A stretch of DNA of 64,000 nucleotides from Prorocentrum cordatum (taxonomy: Eukaryota > Sar > Dinophyceae > Prorocentrales > Prorocentraceae): positions 731,356-795,355 of the forward strand of contig CAUYUJ010004335.1 in the NCBI GenBank assembly GCA_963575745.1, written 5' to 3'. The notes under the pieces are model-generated. The model ran no database searches. It had not been told where the DNA came from and saw only the letters and a program-made list of their open reading frames with translations. Of the stretch, positions 1 to 10,611 are shown one piece after another. Within the stretch, counting starts at the first letter, position 1; every line of letters starts with the position of its first letter. The position numbers were made by a program, and so were the translations under genes.

Positions 1-189
1 CCGATGATGGCTCGCACCCGGCAGTCCTTCAAACAAGGCTTTGCCGCCCCACCAGCGTCACTCGTGGGTTGTTCGTGCCTCGACAAATCCCCGCTTAGCG
101 CATCTGCGGATGGCAGGCGGGCGCGAACTCTCTTGACATTGTCTTAACTGTTTCTCCATATGTTGCCGGCGCCCCATCCCTGATTGTCC

Positions 190-416
190 GGTGGTTCGCT
201 ATTGGTTGGTTGGCTCGCTGGTTAGTTGACTGGCGGATTGAGTGGTTGGGCTGGATGGGTGGATGGATGGTTGGTTGGGTGGCTGGCTGACTCTGGGCCC
301 CCGAACACGCGACTGGCGCCGGACAGGTGAACGGGCGCGCGACTGGCGCGCGGCAGGCGCGCGAGCGCGCGACTGGCACACGACGGGTGAAACAGCGCGC
401 GAGTGGCACCCGAAAG
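190..416. repeat. TGG/GGAT-rich tract and ~30-bp GC-rich tandem repeat
   Basis: From about 190 to 290 the plus strand is a run of TGGTTGG and GGATGG words. From about 300 to 416 there are roughly four degenerate ~30-bp units built on GCGCGCGACTGGC. Short open frames here on both strands have no recognisable domain and are treated as by-products of the repeat. Bases 1-189 show nothing recognisable. Confidence 0.7.
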
Positions 417-428
417 GTCAATCTAGAA

Positions 429-496
429 TTCTAGAATCTCTTTTTGCGTTCTAGAACTCGTTTCGTCGTTCTAGAACTGTTTTGGCCGTTCTAGAA
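429..496. repeat. Four TTCTAGAA palindromes at exact 20-bp spacing
   Basis: The palindrome TTCTAGAA begins at 429, 449, 469 and 489, so the period is exactly 20 bp while the bases between differ. TTCnnGAA is also the two-unit form of a eukaryotic heat-shock element, but no gene start is recognised downstream, so a regulatory role is only a possibility. It may simply be a 20-bp minisatellite. Confidence 0.8.
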
Positions 497-519
497 CTTG
501 TTTTTGCTTGCACTTTATA

Positions 520-1064
520 CTGTGCGAAATTCTAAATCCCTTTCCATCCCCGCCCTCGCCCTCCCGCTCAGCGCCGCCGCCATTGGGCTTGCAATATGCG
601 TCCGCCCTGGCTCTAGCCGTCCGCCAGCGAACGCCCCGCCTCCCCCGTCTCGCGCGGGCCGTCCTTCTCGGCGGGCAATGGTGATGCACCTGCGCCTCGG
701 CGTGCCGCTACCTGCCTGCCTCTCGCGCGCGCGCCGAGGACGCGGCCCTCTTCGGCGCTTCCCGACCAGGCGCCTCCCGCGCGGGCCACCGCGGCGAAGC
801 CGCCGGCGGCCCCGCCCGCGGCGACCGACGCCGAGCCCAACGCCGAGCTCCAGCGAGCGATCACGCCAGCGGCCGAGGCGGCGGGCGCGGGCGCCCCAGC
901 GGGGGCGGCTGCGCCTGTGAGCGATCGCGAGGGGCCAGAGGCCCCGTCGCAGCATAAGTTTCCGAGGAAGGCCCCGAAAGGGTTGCGCGACCAGCGGCAG
1001 ATCGCGCGATGCTGACTGGATTGCGCCAGGTAGCGAAGGGCGACGGCGTCGAGCCCCCCCCAGG
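520..1064. other. GC-rich stretch, no gene recognised
   Basis: Several overlapping open frames exist on both strands because stop codons are rare at this GC content. None shows a domain or a credible start. The end (about 1040-1064) is pyrimidine-rich and finishes CCCCCCCCAG, which could be a 3' splice site for the coding-like stretch that follows. Confidence 0.4.
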
Positions 1065-1436
1065 CGCAGGAGACGCTCGAGGTTTACAAGAAGATGGATT
1101 GGACGGCCAAGGAGGGCTTCCTCGAGGCGTGGCACCAGAACGGGTCGCCCTGGAAAGGGGGCCTCGCGCGGGCTGTCGATCTCAGGGAGTCGCGCAGCAA
1201 GGCGCAACTCTTCGAGGCGGGCCCGAGTGCAAGCTGGCGCGCGCCTGGCCAGATCTCGAAGGAGCTGGGGTGCCATATCTGCGACTTCGAGAGCACTCAG
1301 GTCGCCGTCGCCATCGCCGCCGCCGCAGCAGTGGAGAACCACGAGCAGCGCCGGGCGGCCGACGCTTTCCCACTGCAGGAGCACGAAGATCCGAGGCGGT
1401 GCCACCACTACTTCATCGTCGACCACGGGATGACCA
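1065..1436 (+). CDS. Possible exon of an unknown protein
   Basis: An open stretch of about 124 codons reads from just after a possible splice acceptor at about 1064 to a possible donor (CCAG followed by GTAG) at about 1437. The translation is of ordinary composition, with charged helical segments, a GCHIC motif and an alanine run, and unlike the surrounding low-complexity DNA it looks like real protein. No family is recognised. If the ORF is read alone from the ATG at 1094 it stops at 1441. Dinoflagellate introns often have non-canonical donors, so the boundaries are tentative. It may instead be a decayed mobile-element ORF. Confidence 0.3.
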
Positions 1437-1589
1437 GGTAGTTGGAACGCGTGGAATAAGCGGGCGAGAGGAGGAGGGCAGGGGGGCGGGGGCGGAGGAG
1501 AGGGCGGGGGGGGGACAAAGAGGGAGGTGAGCTCGACCCGACAGGGGCATCGCGCAGGGGACGCGCCGGACGCTCTCGGGGGCGCCGCG

Positions 1590-2025
1590 CGAGAGAAAGG
1601 TCAGGGCGCTGACGGGCGGGGGCGCATTGCAATCGCTCGGGGCTGCCGCGCGCAAGAAGGAGCAGGTCGAAGAAGAGAACCCCGAGTTGGCAGCCCGCCG
1701 CTTCGCCGCCGAGTCGCTCAGGGTGACCCCCGAAACTCCAGCAGCGCGTCAAGCAGAGGGCGTGCATATCGGCGAAGGCTAAGAAAGCAACGGGCTCAGA
1801 TGGGCACGCGTTCGAGAGAATAGCCCGGGAGCTTTCGACCGTCGAGACAACGCTGCAGCCTTCCTCGGCCGGGCCGAAGAGCTCGCGGCGGAGGCTGACG
1901 CATCGACTGCGGACGCCGACAAAAATGCCCCAGCCCAGCTCGCGAAGGATCCTGGCGAGATGCAGAAGGACGGGGGGGTTCACGGGAAGCGCGCGACGGA
2001 GAGGCTGGCCGAGCTCGAGCTCTGA
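1590..2025 (+). pseudogene. Degraded helical coding remnant
   Basis: Charged, alanine-rich helical protein can be read across this stretch, but only by changing frame near 1740-1860. One frame gives a KKEQVEEENPELAARRF-type segment and later an EELAAEADASTADADKN-type segment, ending at a stop near 2024; another frame covers the middle. This fits a coiled-coil protein with frameshifts or unrecognised introns. It is on the same strand as the possible exon at 1065-1436 and could belong to the same gene. No function can be assigned. Confidence 0.3.
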
Positions 2026-2229
2026 GGTCGGTGACGGGCGCCCTCCGAGCGCCCCCTCCCCTCGCTGGGCGGGTCCGTCTAGGGTCTTGCCTTTCTTAAT
2101 GCAAAACATGTGGCTGCTTCCCGGCTGCCGCTGCCGGTGCGCGCCCCCTGCTGTCCGAATGGGGGCCCTTGGCCGAGGGCACCCCCGCGCCCGAGCCCCC
2201 TGCGCGCCCGCCCCCCCCCGCTCTCCGAA

Positions 2230-2440
2230 GGGGCCCTTTTGCCCGATGGGCCCAGAGGAGGAAGGAGGAAGGAGGGCGAGGAAGGGCGAGGAAGGAGGAG
2301 GAAGGGGCCCCGCGGTGGCGCGGAGGAAGGAGGGGGGGGGGACAAGGAGGGACGGGGGAAGGAGGGGCCCCTGATCGTGGGGCCCCTCATCGAGGAGGAA
2401 GAGTAGCAGTAGGAGGGGGCGGAGGGGTGGGGGGAGGAGG
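2230..2440. repeat. GGA-rich low-complexity tract at the 3' end of LINE-1
   Basis: The plus strand is dominated by GGAGGAAGGAGG words (TCC words on the minus strand). It directly follows the ~30-nt 3' untranslated stretch of LINE-1 when read on the minus strand. The 5' end of LINE-1 also abuts a TCC tract, so the element has TCC-type repeat on both sides. Bases 2030-2229 show nothing recognisable. Confidence 0.75.
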
Positions 2441-2472
2441 AGGCGGAGCGTCCTCAGGAAAGTCTGGTCCCC

Positions 2473-4745
2473 TTACCTTGCCACTCTACGGGCCCGTCGG
2501 GCCAAATTGCCTCCAGCAGGGAGGTCCACTGCTTGACGCGCAGCCCTGGCAATCGATCGAGCGACCGAGGCAGGGACCGCCCCGCTGGTGGCATCGCGCT
2601 TCTCAAGGTGGAGAAGGCGGTGCAAATGGAACATCAACGCAACTCCTCGAGCCGAGTCCAGCGTGGGGACGACGAGGGCAAGGGCAAGAAGAGGAGCACT
2701 GGGCAACGGACGACCAAGGGCCAATCGCACCAGCTCACGAAAGGGCAGACACCAGAAATAGTGCTTAAGGCTATCTGGAGCATCACAACCCAGGCAGCAT
2801 CTACGGTCTCGATTCTGGAGACGGGTGTCTGTGACCCAGCCCCCGAGCCAGGTCTTGATGCATGCACACCTCCAGCTCGGGGGCGCACGCATCAGGACCT
2901 GCTCCACATCATGCCACACTACAGCCGCAGCCTCCAGAGGGGGCACTCTGAACAATTTGGGGAGCCTCTCCAAGACAAGGCCCCTCATATTCCCATCCCT
3001 GGAGGCCCGCAGGCCCACTAAAAGCTCACGCTGCAGCCGTCGCCTCCGCCCGTCCTCCCACCGACCCGCCCCGCCTCGGACAGAGGGAAGGAGAGGGGGA
3101 GCGCCGCTCTTTTCGAGCAGCTCGCGCCCCGCCGCTTCTGCACGCGCCAGCGTGACTGCGGGGGCGGGCGCCTCCCACCAGGAAGGCCAGGGCTGGCCTG
3201 ACATGCATCGCACCAGCGGCAGCCTGCGGGAGGCCACCTCACTCAGGCACGCCGCGGCCCGACGCCAGGTCTCCAGCGTCGAGAGGGCCGAGCGCATGAG
3301 GCGCTCCAGCAGGAGGTCCGCCGTGGGCGCGCAGCGTGGACCTCCCAGCGCCTCCAGGTCGAAGAACGTGTTCTTCTTGAGCAAGCTTCCCGAGCACCTC
3401 GCAAGCCGGCACAGCAGGAAGCGCTCGTCGTCGATCAGCTCCGTCGGCATCGGCCAGAGCTGCGCCTTGCAGGCCAGGACGGGCTGGCACCGACGGCCGT
3501 GCTCGAAGAAGGCGGCCGTCATGTCCAGCGGAGAGGCCGCCAGTGCCGGGACCCGTTCACGCAGGCGCGCGAGTGGCGCAGCCCACTGGGCCGCCAGCGA
3601 TGCGCCAGGGCCCACCAGGCAACCCGGCAGCTCCACCGACGAGGCCACGGCGAAGGAGCCCCACCCGCAGGCCTCGCCCAGGCACTTCCTCATCGCGTGC
3701 TCCACCTCCGCCGAGAACGGAGCCCAGAGCGGGGCGGCCGCGCACTTCTTGGGCTGGAGCTGGAGACCAGCGAGGCGCTCCGCGAGGCGGAAGATCCTCT
3801 CCAGTGTGCGGAGCCCACGCCTGCCGAAGATCAGGGCCTGGATGTCATCAGCGCACCAGCGGGTCAGGCCAAGGGCCTTGGCCTCCAGCTGCTGCATGTG
3901 CGCCTCCACAAACGGCTGCGCGCCGATCACGAACATCGCCCCCGAGAGCGGATCGCCCTGCAAGACCCCGCACAAGATAACGAAGAGGACCCAGTGGCAA
4001 GGCCCCGCCTCCACGACCTCGACGTTGGCGTAGGACTCCTTCAGCAGGTGCTCCAGGCCGAGCGGCGCCGTCCACACCTCCAACACCCACCACATCCAGT
4101 CATGGGGGAGCGACGGGAAGGCGCGCGCGAAGTCGACGCTCAGGAGGGTCGGCTCCTCCCAACCTCGGGCTTGCTCCATCGCGCACATGGAGGCGACGCG
4201 GGACATGGCGTCGAGCTCCACCAGGTTCTCCAGGAAGTTCCGCCCCGCGATGAAGCCGCGCTGCGCCTTCGAGGCGCCGCGGTCAATCATGCTCTTCAGC
4301 TTGAAATTCACCGCCGAGGCGATGGCCTTGGGGCCCGTGGAGCGCAGCATGAGTGGCCGTGTCTCATTCGGCTTCCTGATTACCTCCATGCCGTCGCCAT
4401 CCAGCACCTTCTTCGGCGGGAAGATGGAGATACTCATGTTGAGCTCCCTGCGCATGGGACGACCCAAGGCCATCCATCTCTGGGCCGCCAGGAGCACCTC
4501 GCAGCCCGCCGAGTGCATCAGCCACGCCCGCGCGGGCAGGCCGTCGACCCCAGGTGCGGCAGGTCGAGCGCGCCTCAAAGCCTCCTCGATGTTCATGGCC
4601 GAGGGGGGCGCCAGCGAGCTCCAGTCAACCTCCTTCATGCCGTACTTCGCGATGAAGGCCTTGGAATCACGCTCGCGTCGGCGGCGCTCCAAGGCGTCGC
4701 CCTCCGCAGCCTGGCACGCAGCGCGCGCAGAGGGGGCAAAAGACC
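2473..4745 (-). pseudogene. LINE-1 reverse transcriptase and C-terminal domain
   Basis: This is the RT part of ORF2, which copies the element's RNA into DNA at the target. The open frame runs 4959-2473 (828 codons), but roughly the first 80 codons are out of phase with the linker and are not genuine. Visible motifs: SVDFARAF with the first catalytic Asp (residue 276), AQRGFIAGRNF before it, GVLQGDPLSG (331-340) and WCADDI (CADD 369-372), where Cys replaces the usual Tyr or Phe. Near the end C721-x3-C725-x7-H733-x3-C737 forms a likely zinc motif. The frame is open to its stop, but the upstream frameshift means no full ORF2 can be made. Confidence 0.92.
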
Positions 4746-5444
4746 TCGCCCCAGTGGTTCGCCAATGCCTCGTGGATCTCCGCGGGCGAGGTGAGCAGCC
4801 TGCCGCCAGGGGCTTCCGCGGCCGCAAGATGCCGCCGAGGGGGAACCGACCAGAGAGCAGCGCGACGTTCCAGGGCTCGACGCTGTCCAAGAAGCCGACG
4901 GCGATCAGAAACTCGTAGCTGCTCCTCATCTGCTTCGAGCTCCGCCTGGAGCTCAGCACGCCTGGCCCTGGCCACGCGCCGCTGCGCCAGGACGAAGCGC
5001 CTGAGGAACCCCGCGTGGTCCTTCAGCACCACCGTGCCCCTCATCACGTCGACCGCCATCAGCTCATCCAGCCAGGTGTGGCGAACGAGGAGCCTCTCCG
5101 CCATCGAGACGTGCTGGCGCGCCACCACCCTTGCCACTTGTCTGAAGATCAACGCCGTGCACCGCTTCGACCATGCCATGCCCTGCAACTGCGCATCACG
5201 TGTCTCCGCCGCGGCCGCCTGCATGGCCCGCACGTACACCTGGTGCATGTCAGGATGGGGTACGCGACGGCAGGTCCAGCACCTCCACATGCTGGGCCAG
5301 CTTCTCCTTGAACATGGGGGAGTTCACAATGTCCTGGGGGATCGGGGCGGACCTGAGCGGATCCCGAGGGCGCAGCGGACGCCGCATCCAGGAGATCAGG
5401 ACAGGCGCGTGGTCGCTGATGTCCCTCCTGTGCAGCTCCTCGGG
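4667..5444 (-). pseudogene. LINE-1 ORF2 linker between endonuclease and RT
   Basis: After the in-frame TAG at 5445-5447, the endonuclease frame continues with an ISDHAPVL segment (the final SDH motif of EEP nucleases) and then hits another stop. A second frame (M at 5290) carries the rest of the linker: basic helical sequence and ALANHWGEVF near its end. The HW..VF motif recurs at the same place in LINE-2, LINE-3 and LINE-4. The RT then continues in a third frame from about 4740. Two or more indels are therefore needed to explain this part. Confidence 0.8.
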
Positions 5445-6194
5445 CTAACCCAGCATCTCGCATTGCTGGAAGCGTTGGGTCACCAGCCAGGACGGAACGC
5501 CCAGGAAGACCCGATCGATCCTGGTCTCAATCTGGCGGCCAGGATGCCAGTGGGTCGCGCACGGGGCGGCCATCTCCACAACATCACTCAAGCAGCGCTG
5601 CCACCGCTGCGCATGCGGGTGTCGAGCTGCAGCGACAGATCGAGGAGGAGCGTCGTCGCCAAAATGGCAGTGCTCCAGCCTGTCGCCGAAGTTGAAGTCG
5701 CCCACAACAAGTACAGCTGCCTTGACGGGGTCCAACTTGGCCTCGAGGAGGTCAGCCGAGATCGTCGCCTGCACACGTCGTTGCGAGCCGTAGTCCACGC
5801 CGAAGCTGTGAATGTTCCAGTGGGTGAGCGTGCAGGGTCTCCCCATGTCATCACTGAACTTGGCACGGATACGCATAAACCTGCCAGGAACCAGTATTGA
5901 CGATTCCCACATCACGCCCTCATCATCATCAGCCCTACGCATAGGGAAAAGAGCGGCCAGCCCGCCAGTATCTTCACGTTCTCCCTCACAGAACGAAGTA
6001 AATACACGGGCGCGAATACCCGCATGTTTGAGCAGCTCTGTCAAACGGATGTGCGAACCGTGCACCTCCTGAAGTCCCAGAATGACCGAGTCGCGCTTCC
6101 CAAACTTGGCAAGGAACTTCGCCCTCGCCTTCGCTGTAGCAGGTTTGAAGTGGCACAGCGCCCTAGCGTTCCACGTAGCAGAAGTGAGCACGAA
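5445..6194 (-). pseudogene. LINE-1 EEP (APE-type) endonuclease domain
   Basis: About 248 residues match the endonuclease/exonuclease/phosphatase fold that nicks target DNA for LINE insertion. In order: TWNARAL, LQEVHG with the catalytic Glu, THWNIHSFG, VVGDFNFGD, and RIDRVFL near the end. The open frame starts at 6950, but the first ~253 codons overlap ORF1 in another frame and are not genuine. Catalytic residues look intact. The frame is cut by TAG at 5445-5447, just before the SDH motif. Confidence 0.92.
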
Positions 6195-6348
6195 GTCAGC
6201 CGCAGCAGCACGCGGACCGACAGGACCACCATGCCCGTGTCCAAGACCACCTCCCGCAGCACCACCACCTTCGACTCGACTAGGCCCTCCCCCGAGCTCA
6301 GCAGCGCCCACGTCCCTCCGCCGCCGACCCCAGCGGGCCGCAGCCTTG

Positions 6349-7873
6349 TCAAAGGCACCGCTCCGCCGTCGACGGGGCCAGGACGGGCGCCGCCAGCTGC
6401 TCCAGTTGCTCACGAGGAAGTTGGTGACGGCGAGGGACGGCGGCGTTCCATTGGACAACCGGTGGCGAACCTGGGCCCTCGATCGCGATCTTGACCAGGG
6501 GCTGCCAGGCCAGCGAGAGGGCGCCTTCCATCTGGTCAGGACCAACAGGGTCGACGAAGATGCGCTTCGAGAGTCCCTCCTCGAGCGCACGCCGCACTTT
6601 CTTGAGCGTGATCTCGTGGGACACCTGGCGCGAGTTCTTGTCCTTGCTGAGGGGCAGCGGCGCAGTGTGACCTGTCGGAGTCGTGGCCGCCACTTGTCGC
6701 CAAGTGCCGCCAGGGCCTCCGCCGCGCACCGCGGCCACCAGCTTGCGGACCCTGCGCTCTGCCAGACCCACGTCACCCGCCATCCTGACCACGAAGCGCT
6801 GGCCCAGGTCGTCGCCCTCGACCTTCGAGACCTCGGTGAGTCGAGCATCCATCCCCCAGCACGGGCGCCATGGCGATCTCCACCGCCGCACGCGTGAGCG
6901 GGGCCTTGCTGGTGACGACCATGACCGCGCGGTCGATCGCGCGGCTCCAAGCAGGCCCAGACTCAGGCGGGGGAGGCGCACCCGCCGCGACCACGCCGAG
7001 CTCCCGCTGCAGCTGCGCCAAGTCGGCAGAGTGCTTCGCCATGATATTGTCCGTCTCCTTCTGGCGCCTCCGCAGCTCGTCTTCAAGCCTCCTGATGTCC
7101 TCCTCCTGCTGCTGCTGAATGCGCTCGACCTTCCCCTGCCGTGCGGCGCTCCAACGCCCGCTGGAAGCCGCCCTGGCTCTTGTCCATGTTCTGCAGGAGG
7201 CGCTCCTGGCTAGAGCGCACCTCGGCAAAGAGCGACTCCCGCAGGTGGGCAATGGCAGCAGCGGTCTCAGGCGGCCCGCCATCCAGCCCAGCAGGGTCCC
7301 CCCCCAGGACGGGTGTGGCCATGCCTCCGACAGGTGAGCAGGGGGCCGCCCTCTGTGCTCCAGAGCCCGCAGGGGCAGCGCCGAGGCCAGCCGCAGCAGC
7401 CGCCCACGGGTCGTGCGGAGCCGCAGCGGGCTGCGAGGGAAGCGTGGGGCAGGCAGCCTCCGCCTCCAGGAAGGCCGCCTCCTCTGCTTTGAGCGCAGCG
7501 AGTGCCGCCCTCTGGGCCTCCTCGCGTTCAGCCTCCACATCGCGTGCACGGTCGCGGGGCATGCGCCCGCTGCCCCTGCGGCGGCGTCGCCCCCCGCTCC
7601 TGGACTTCTCGCGGGAGGACGAGGAGGGGCCGCCCGAGGAGGGAGCGCGGCCAGCAGCGCCAGCAGCGCAGCCATCGCCCACATGCGCGCCATCCCTCGC
7701 AGGGCCCATGGCTTCGAAACTGGCGGCGATCGGGCCGACAGGAATGGGGGGGGCCTCCGTTTACCCACCGACCCGAGCGCAGGTGAGGTGGCCCAGAGAA
7801 GATGCCAGACTTCAAGAAGTCTTGCCAGCCGCGGGCTAGCGGTATCCGCTTGGTCCCCAGGGGAAACCTGCAT
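6349..7873 (-). pseudogene. LINE-1 ORF1 protein, frameshifted
   Basis: The ATG at 7873 follows the DinoSL copy with no intervening base. A plausible ORF1 has to be read in more than one frame: an Ala/Glu-rich helical segment (frame of 7709-7083), a coiled coil with a QQQEEDIRRLEDELRRRQ segment near 7080-7130, and then a C-terminal domain (frame ending at 6349) with KDKNSRQVSHEI and a final LVKIAIEG..VVQWN stretch. The last two motifs recur in LINE-4 ORF1. ORF1 proteins usually bind the element's RNA. At least one indel breaks the gene. Confidence 0.75.
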
Positions 7874-7894
7874 CTTGAGCCAAAATGGCTACGG
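7874..7894 (-). other. DinoSL (spliced leader) relict, LINE-1
   Basis: The minus strand reads CCGTAGCC...GGCTCAAG and matches 21 of the 22 nt of the dinoflagellate spliced leader; the 5'-most variable base (7895) does not fit. No splice donor GT follows, so this is a leader already joined to an mRNA and copied back into DNA, not an SL RNA gene. The LINE-1 ATG follows at once, so the leader was the whole 5' UTR. Confidence 0.95.
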
Positions 7895-7958
7895 GGGCGG
7901 GGGGGGAGGAGGAGGAGGAGGAGGAGGAAGAGGAGGAGGAGGAGGAGGAGGAGGGAGA

Positions 7959-7992
<34 letters not shown>

Positions 7993-8000
7993 GAGCGTCT
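7895..8000. repeat. (GGA)n microsatellite abutting the LINE-1 leader
   Basis: A GGGGG run passes into about 90 bp of GGA repeats on the plus strand, that is TCC read towards LINE-1. It starts within one or two bases of the DinoSL copy. Open frames here (poly-Pro, poly-Ser, poly-Glu) are artefacts of the repeat. Confidence 0.95.
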
Positions 8001-8460
8001 CGATGGGGTCGTTCGGGCGCGCCCGACGTCCGCGGGGCGCCCTGGATTTGGAGGCTTTGGGTCTGCATTTGGCGACCCCAGTTCCCCACTTCGCGACTCC
8101 AGTTCCCTATTTAGCATTTAACATCAAACCAACGCAAAATCTTACTTAAGCATCGCAATCGCAAATGAATATCGTCGGCGCAAATTAGCGCCTGCAGCCT
8201 GAATTAGCGAGGAAACAGATCCTCGTGGAATTTGACTTGGGGGCCGCTTCTGGTTCCAGGGGCCGCCCGACAAACTGCCCACGGCGCAGCGTTTGCCCCG
8301 CCGCGCGCGCCCGGGCCTCAGAGCGCCCGCGCGGGGAAAACGCCCGAGACGCCCCGAGAAACACCCGGGGCCCCCAAGAACCCCCCACGACGCCCCAAGA
8401 ACACGCCAAGGTCATTTCGGGGGAAAAAATCAAAAGAAACTCCGAGAAGCATTTAAAAAC
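8001..8460. other. No gene recognised
   Basis: Mixed sequence including a relatively AT-rich patch at about 8100-8200. The short plus-strand ORFs at 8225-8456 show no domain. The stretch could be the 3' end of an older retroelement upstream of LINE-1, but no signature was found. Confidence 0.4.
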
Positions 8461-8464
8461 CTTC

Positions 8465-8655
8465 TGGCTTTTCTGCTCGCCCTCCTCCTCCTCCTCGTCA
8501 TCCTCGCGCCCCCCCCCCCCCCCCCCCCCTCCTCCCCCTCCTCCTTCTCCATCTCCTCGTCGTCCGCCTCGTCCCCTTCAGCCGCCTATTCCTCCTCGTT
8601 CCTCCTCCCTTTTTCCCTCCCCCCCCATCCCCCTCTCCTTCCTCCTCCTCCTCCC

Positions 8656-8689
<34 letters not shown>

Positions 8690-8755
8690 CGCCTACTCCT
8701 CCTCCTCGTCCTCATCCTGTTCCTCCGTTTCCTCCCATCTCTCTTTTGGGGGTAA
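8465..8755. repeat. Polypyrimidine tract (CCT/CTC-rich)
   Basis: Almost pure C and T on the plus strand, with CCT, CTC and CGCC words and a long C run at about 8511-8528. This could form triplex or single-strand-prone DNA. No coding signal. Confidence 0.9.
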
Positions 8756-8889
8756 GATGTTTACACGGTCTTTTGTTCCATTGCGCGTTCGGGGCCACTC
8801 GTCGGGGCATCGTTCCTGGGCGGGCTGGCGGGGCTATACATTGCGCGAGTAATCTTGCAGTTCTGTTCGTTCCAGAAGACTCACACATG

Positions 8890-10035
8890 TGCATCGCGTC
8901 TAACGATTCCTGAACATCCCGCAAGGATAACAAAGCATTCTTCTCCTTTTTTTTTTGGGGGGGGGCCGGCGGCGCCCCCTGCGCATTCCTGAGGAGTTCT
9001 GGAATATGGTTTGTAGATCCCACGTGGGCCCCCGCGAGGTCCTGATGGCTTCTGAGCGACGTCTGAACGATTCCAACATGTCCCCGGGTTCCCGCGCGAT
9101 TTCCATTTGGAAGCGCGCCTGCAATTTCCTCGGAACCCCCCGCGAGGCCCCCCCGAGGATTCCGAGGGGGATTTCTGGGTTCCCACGAGATTCTTCGGCT
9201 TCCGAAGGGTCCCCGAAGAACCCGATGACTTCCTGGGGGTCCCTGAGCATGCCTGGCGGCTCCTGGGGATTCCGCGCGAATTCCTGCATGGTTTCTACAG
9301 TGCCTTCGCGTGTCTTGAAAGATTCTCGAGGTCGCTGGGGACATGCTTTAATTCCTGAAGAGCCCGCGGGGCGCCTGGGGATTGCCGAGCGGTTCCCGAG
9401 GGTTCCTCCAGATTCCCAGGGGTGGGCCCCTGAGGACTCGCGCGCATTCCAGGGCCCCCGGGGCCCCATAGTAACGTGGGAGTCCTCGACGATCCATCGG
9501 GCATTCCTGAATTTGAAATAATCCTAAAAGATCCGTCGGGTTCTTGAAAATGCCATGCGATTCTGTGAGACCCCCGAGTATTCCGCGGCGAGGATCCCCG
9601 ATGACTATTTCGGATTCCCCCCGGTCTGGCGAGACCCCTACGGAAATGCTGCGGGTTCGCAGAGATCCCTGCGGATGTCTCGCAGATCCTGAAGGTTCCA
9701 CGGGGCATCAGACATAATTCTAAATGCATTCCTGCGACCCCCCGAGGTCCCAGGGAAATTCGAAGGAACCTTTGAATTTCTCACGATTATTACAGAGGAT
9801 GCAAAGAAGGCCCCCACGCATACCTGCCGCTTCGGCAAGGATTCTGAAGGCGCCCTCGGGACTCCTCTGGGCGCCCCGACGATTCCTGCAGGATCCCCCC
9901 CCAGTGTCCCGCGCGATTCCCGATGGCCCCGGAGGATTCGGAGCAATTCGACGATTCCCGGGGACATGCGCGGACCCCCGTCAGCCTCCGCGGATTCCGA
10001 AGGACGCCCCCGCCAATTCCTGAACGGGGGGCCCT
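8890..10035. repeat. Degenerate short tandem repeat built on GATTCC
   Basis: About 1.1 kb in which GATTCC, TTCCTG and CCCCGAGG words recur at irregular spacings of roughly 10-30 bp. Long open frames appear on the minus strand with a repetitive Pro/Arg/Gly/Ser composition, but several frames are open at once, so coding is not supported. Confidence 0.65.
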
Positions 10036-10039
10036 GAAA

Positions 10040-10540
10040 AAGGCCCGCGGCTTCCTCGACATCGGGGCCAGAGCCGTCGACCTGGGCGCTTGCCGCGCGG
10101 TCGCAGAGCGCGCGGGTCGACGGCGCTGGCTGCGCGGCCCCGCTGCTGGTAGCGGCCCCGTCAGCGAGCGCCAGTTGGAAGCCGCCGTCGACCGTCAGTT
10201 TCTGCTTCGGGTTGAAGATCTGGAGACCTGGAATGGCGTCGCCATTCCCTAGGGCCGTCTGCCGATCCTGCACGGCGGCGAGGGCGGCGTGCGCTGCGCC
10301 CTCGACGGTCACGCCCGAGGCCTTCGCTTTCCCGATCCTCGCCGCGATGGACCCATGGCTCTTCCTTGCTGGAAGCTTCGCTCGCAAGGCGTCGATGGCA
10401 ATCTCATCGATGGCGCTGTCTGGCGCTGGTTGGTCGCCGGCTGTCTCCCCGTAGGCGAACGCGTAGATCTTGTCGTGGACTCGCTTGAACTCACCTAGCA
10501 TCGCTCGCATTTTCTCACCGCGCCCGAATAGGCGCGGGGG
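10040..10540 (-). pseudogene. Coding-like piece of unknown protein
   Basis: About 160 codons within a longer minus-strand frame look like ordinary protein: an amphipathic segment with EFKRVHDKIYAFAYGE, then Ala-rich helices, then GDAIPGLQIFNPKQKL. The sequence around it is simple repeat. No family is recognised. It shares orientation with the coding-like pieces at 11.4-14.8 kb and could be an exon of the same gene or part of a decayed element. Confidence 0.3.
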
Positions 10541-10611
10541 GCTCGGTGCTTGCGCCACTTCTCGAGGCCGCCCTTCATCCCCCTCAGCTGGGCGCAGGCG
10601 CCCGCAGGATC

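Larger units (their letters stand above)
2441..7894 (-). mobile_element. LINE-1: non-LTR retrotransposon with DinoSL 5' end
   Basis: Read on the minus strand from 7894, the order is DinoSL copy, ORF1, EEP endonuclease, linker with the HW..VF motif, reverse transcriptase and a terminal Cys/His motif. A stop (TAA) lies at 2473, then about 30 nt of 3' sequence and a TCC tract. The order is standard for APE-type non-LTR retrotransposons. It is inactive: ORF1 changes frame, the EEP has an in-frame TAG at 5445-5447, and the linker and RT are in different frames near 4740. With LINE-4 it forms one family: both have CADD in the RT active site and similar ORF1 C-termini. Confidence 0.93.

Noticed and set aside
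515-1426. 303-codon minus-strand ORF
   Set aside because: It lies antisense to a more protein-like plus-strand stretch and has an Arg/Gly/Ala composition expected from GC-rich antisense DNA.
3499-4794. 431-codon plus-strand ORF
   Set aside because: It is an antisense shadow of the LINE-1 reverse transcriptase, whose motifs are unmistakable on the minus strand.
5665-5680. Additional leader copy at GCCAAAATGGC
   Set aside because: Only the central palindrome-like bases match, and it lies inside the LINE-1 endonuclease coding sequence. The GCCAAAATGG words in the 89-bp minisatellite are rejected for the same reason.
7874-7894. SL RNA genes at the four leader copies
   Set aside because: An SL RNA gene needs a splice donor (GT) right after the leader. 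All four are followed by other bases and then ORF1, as in spliced mRNAs.
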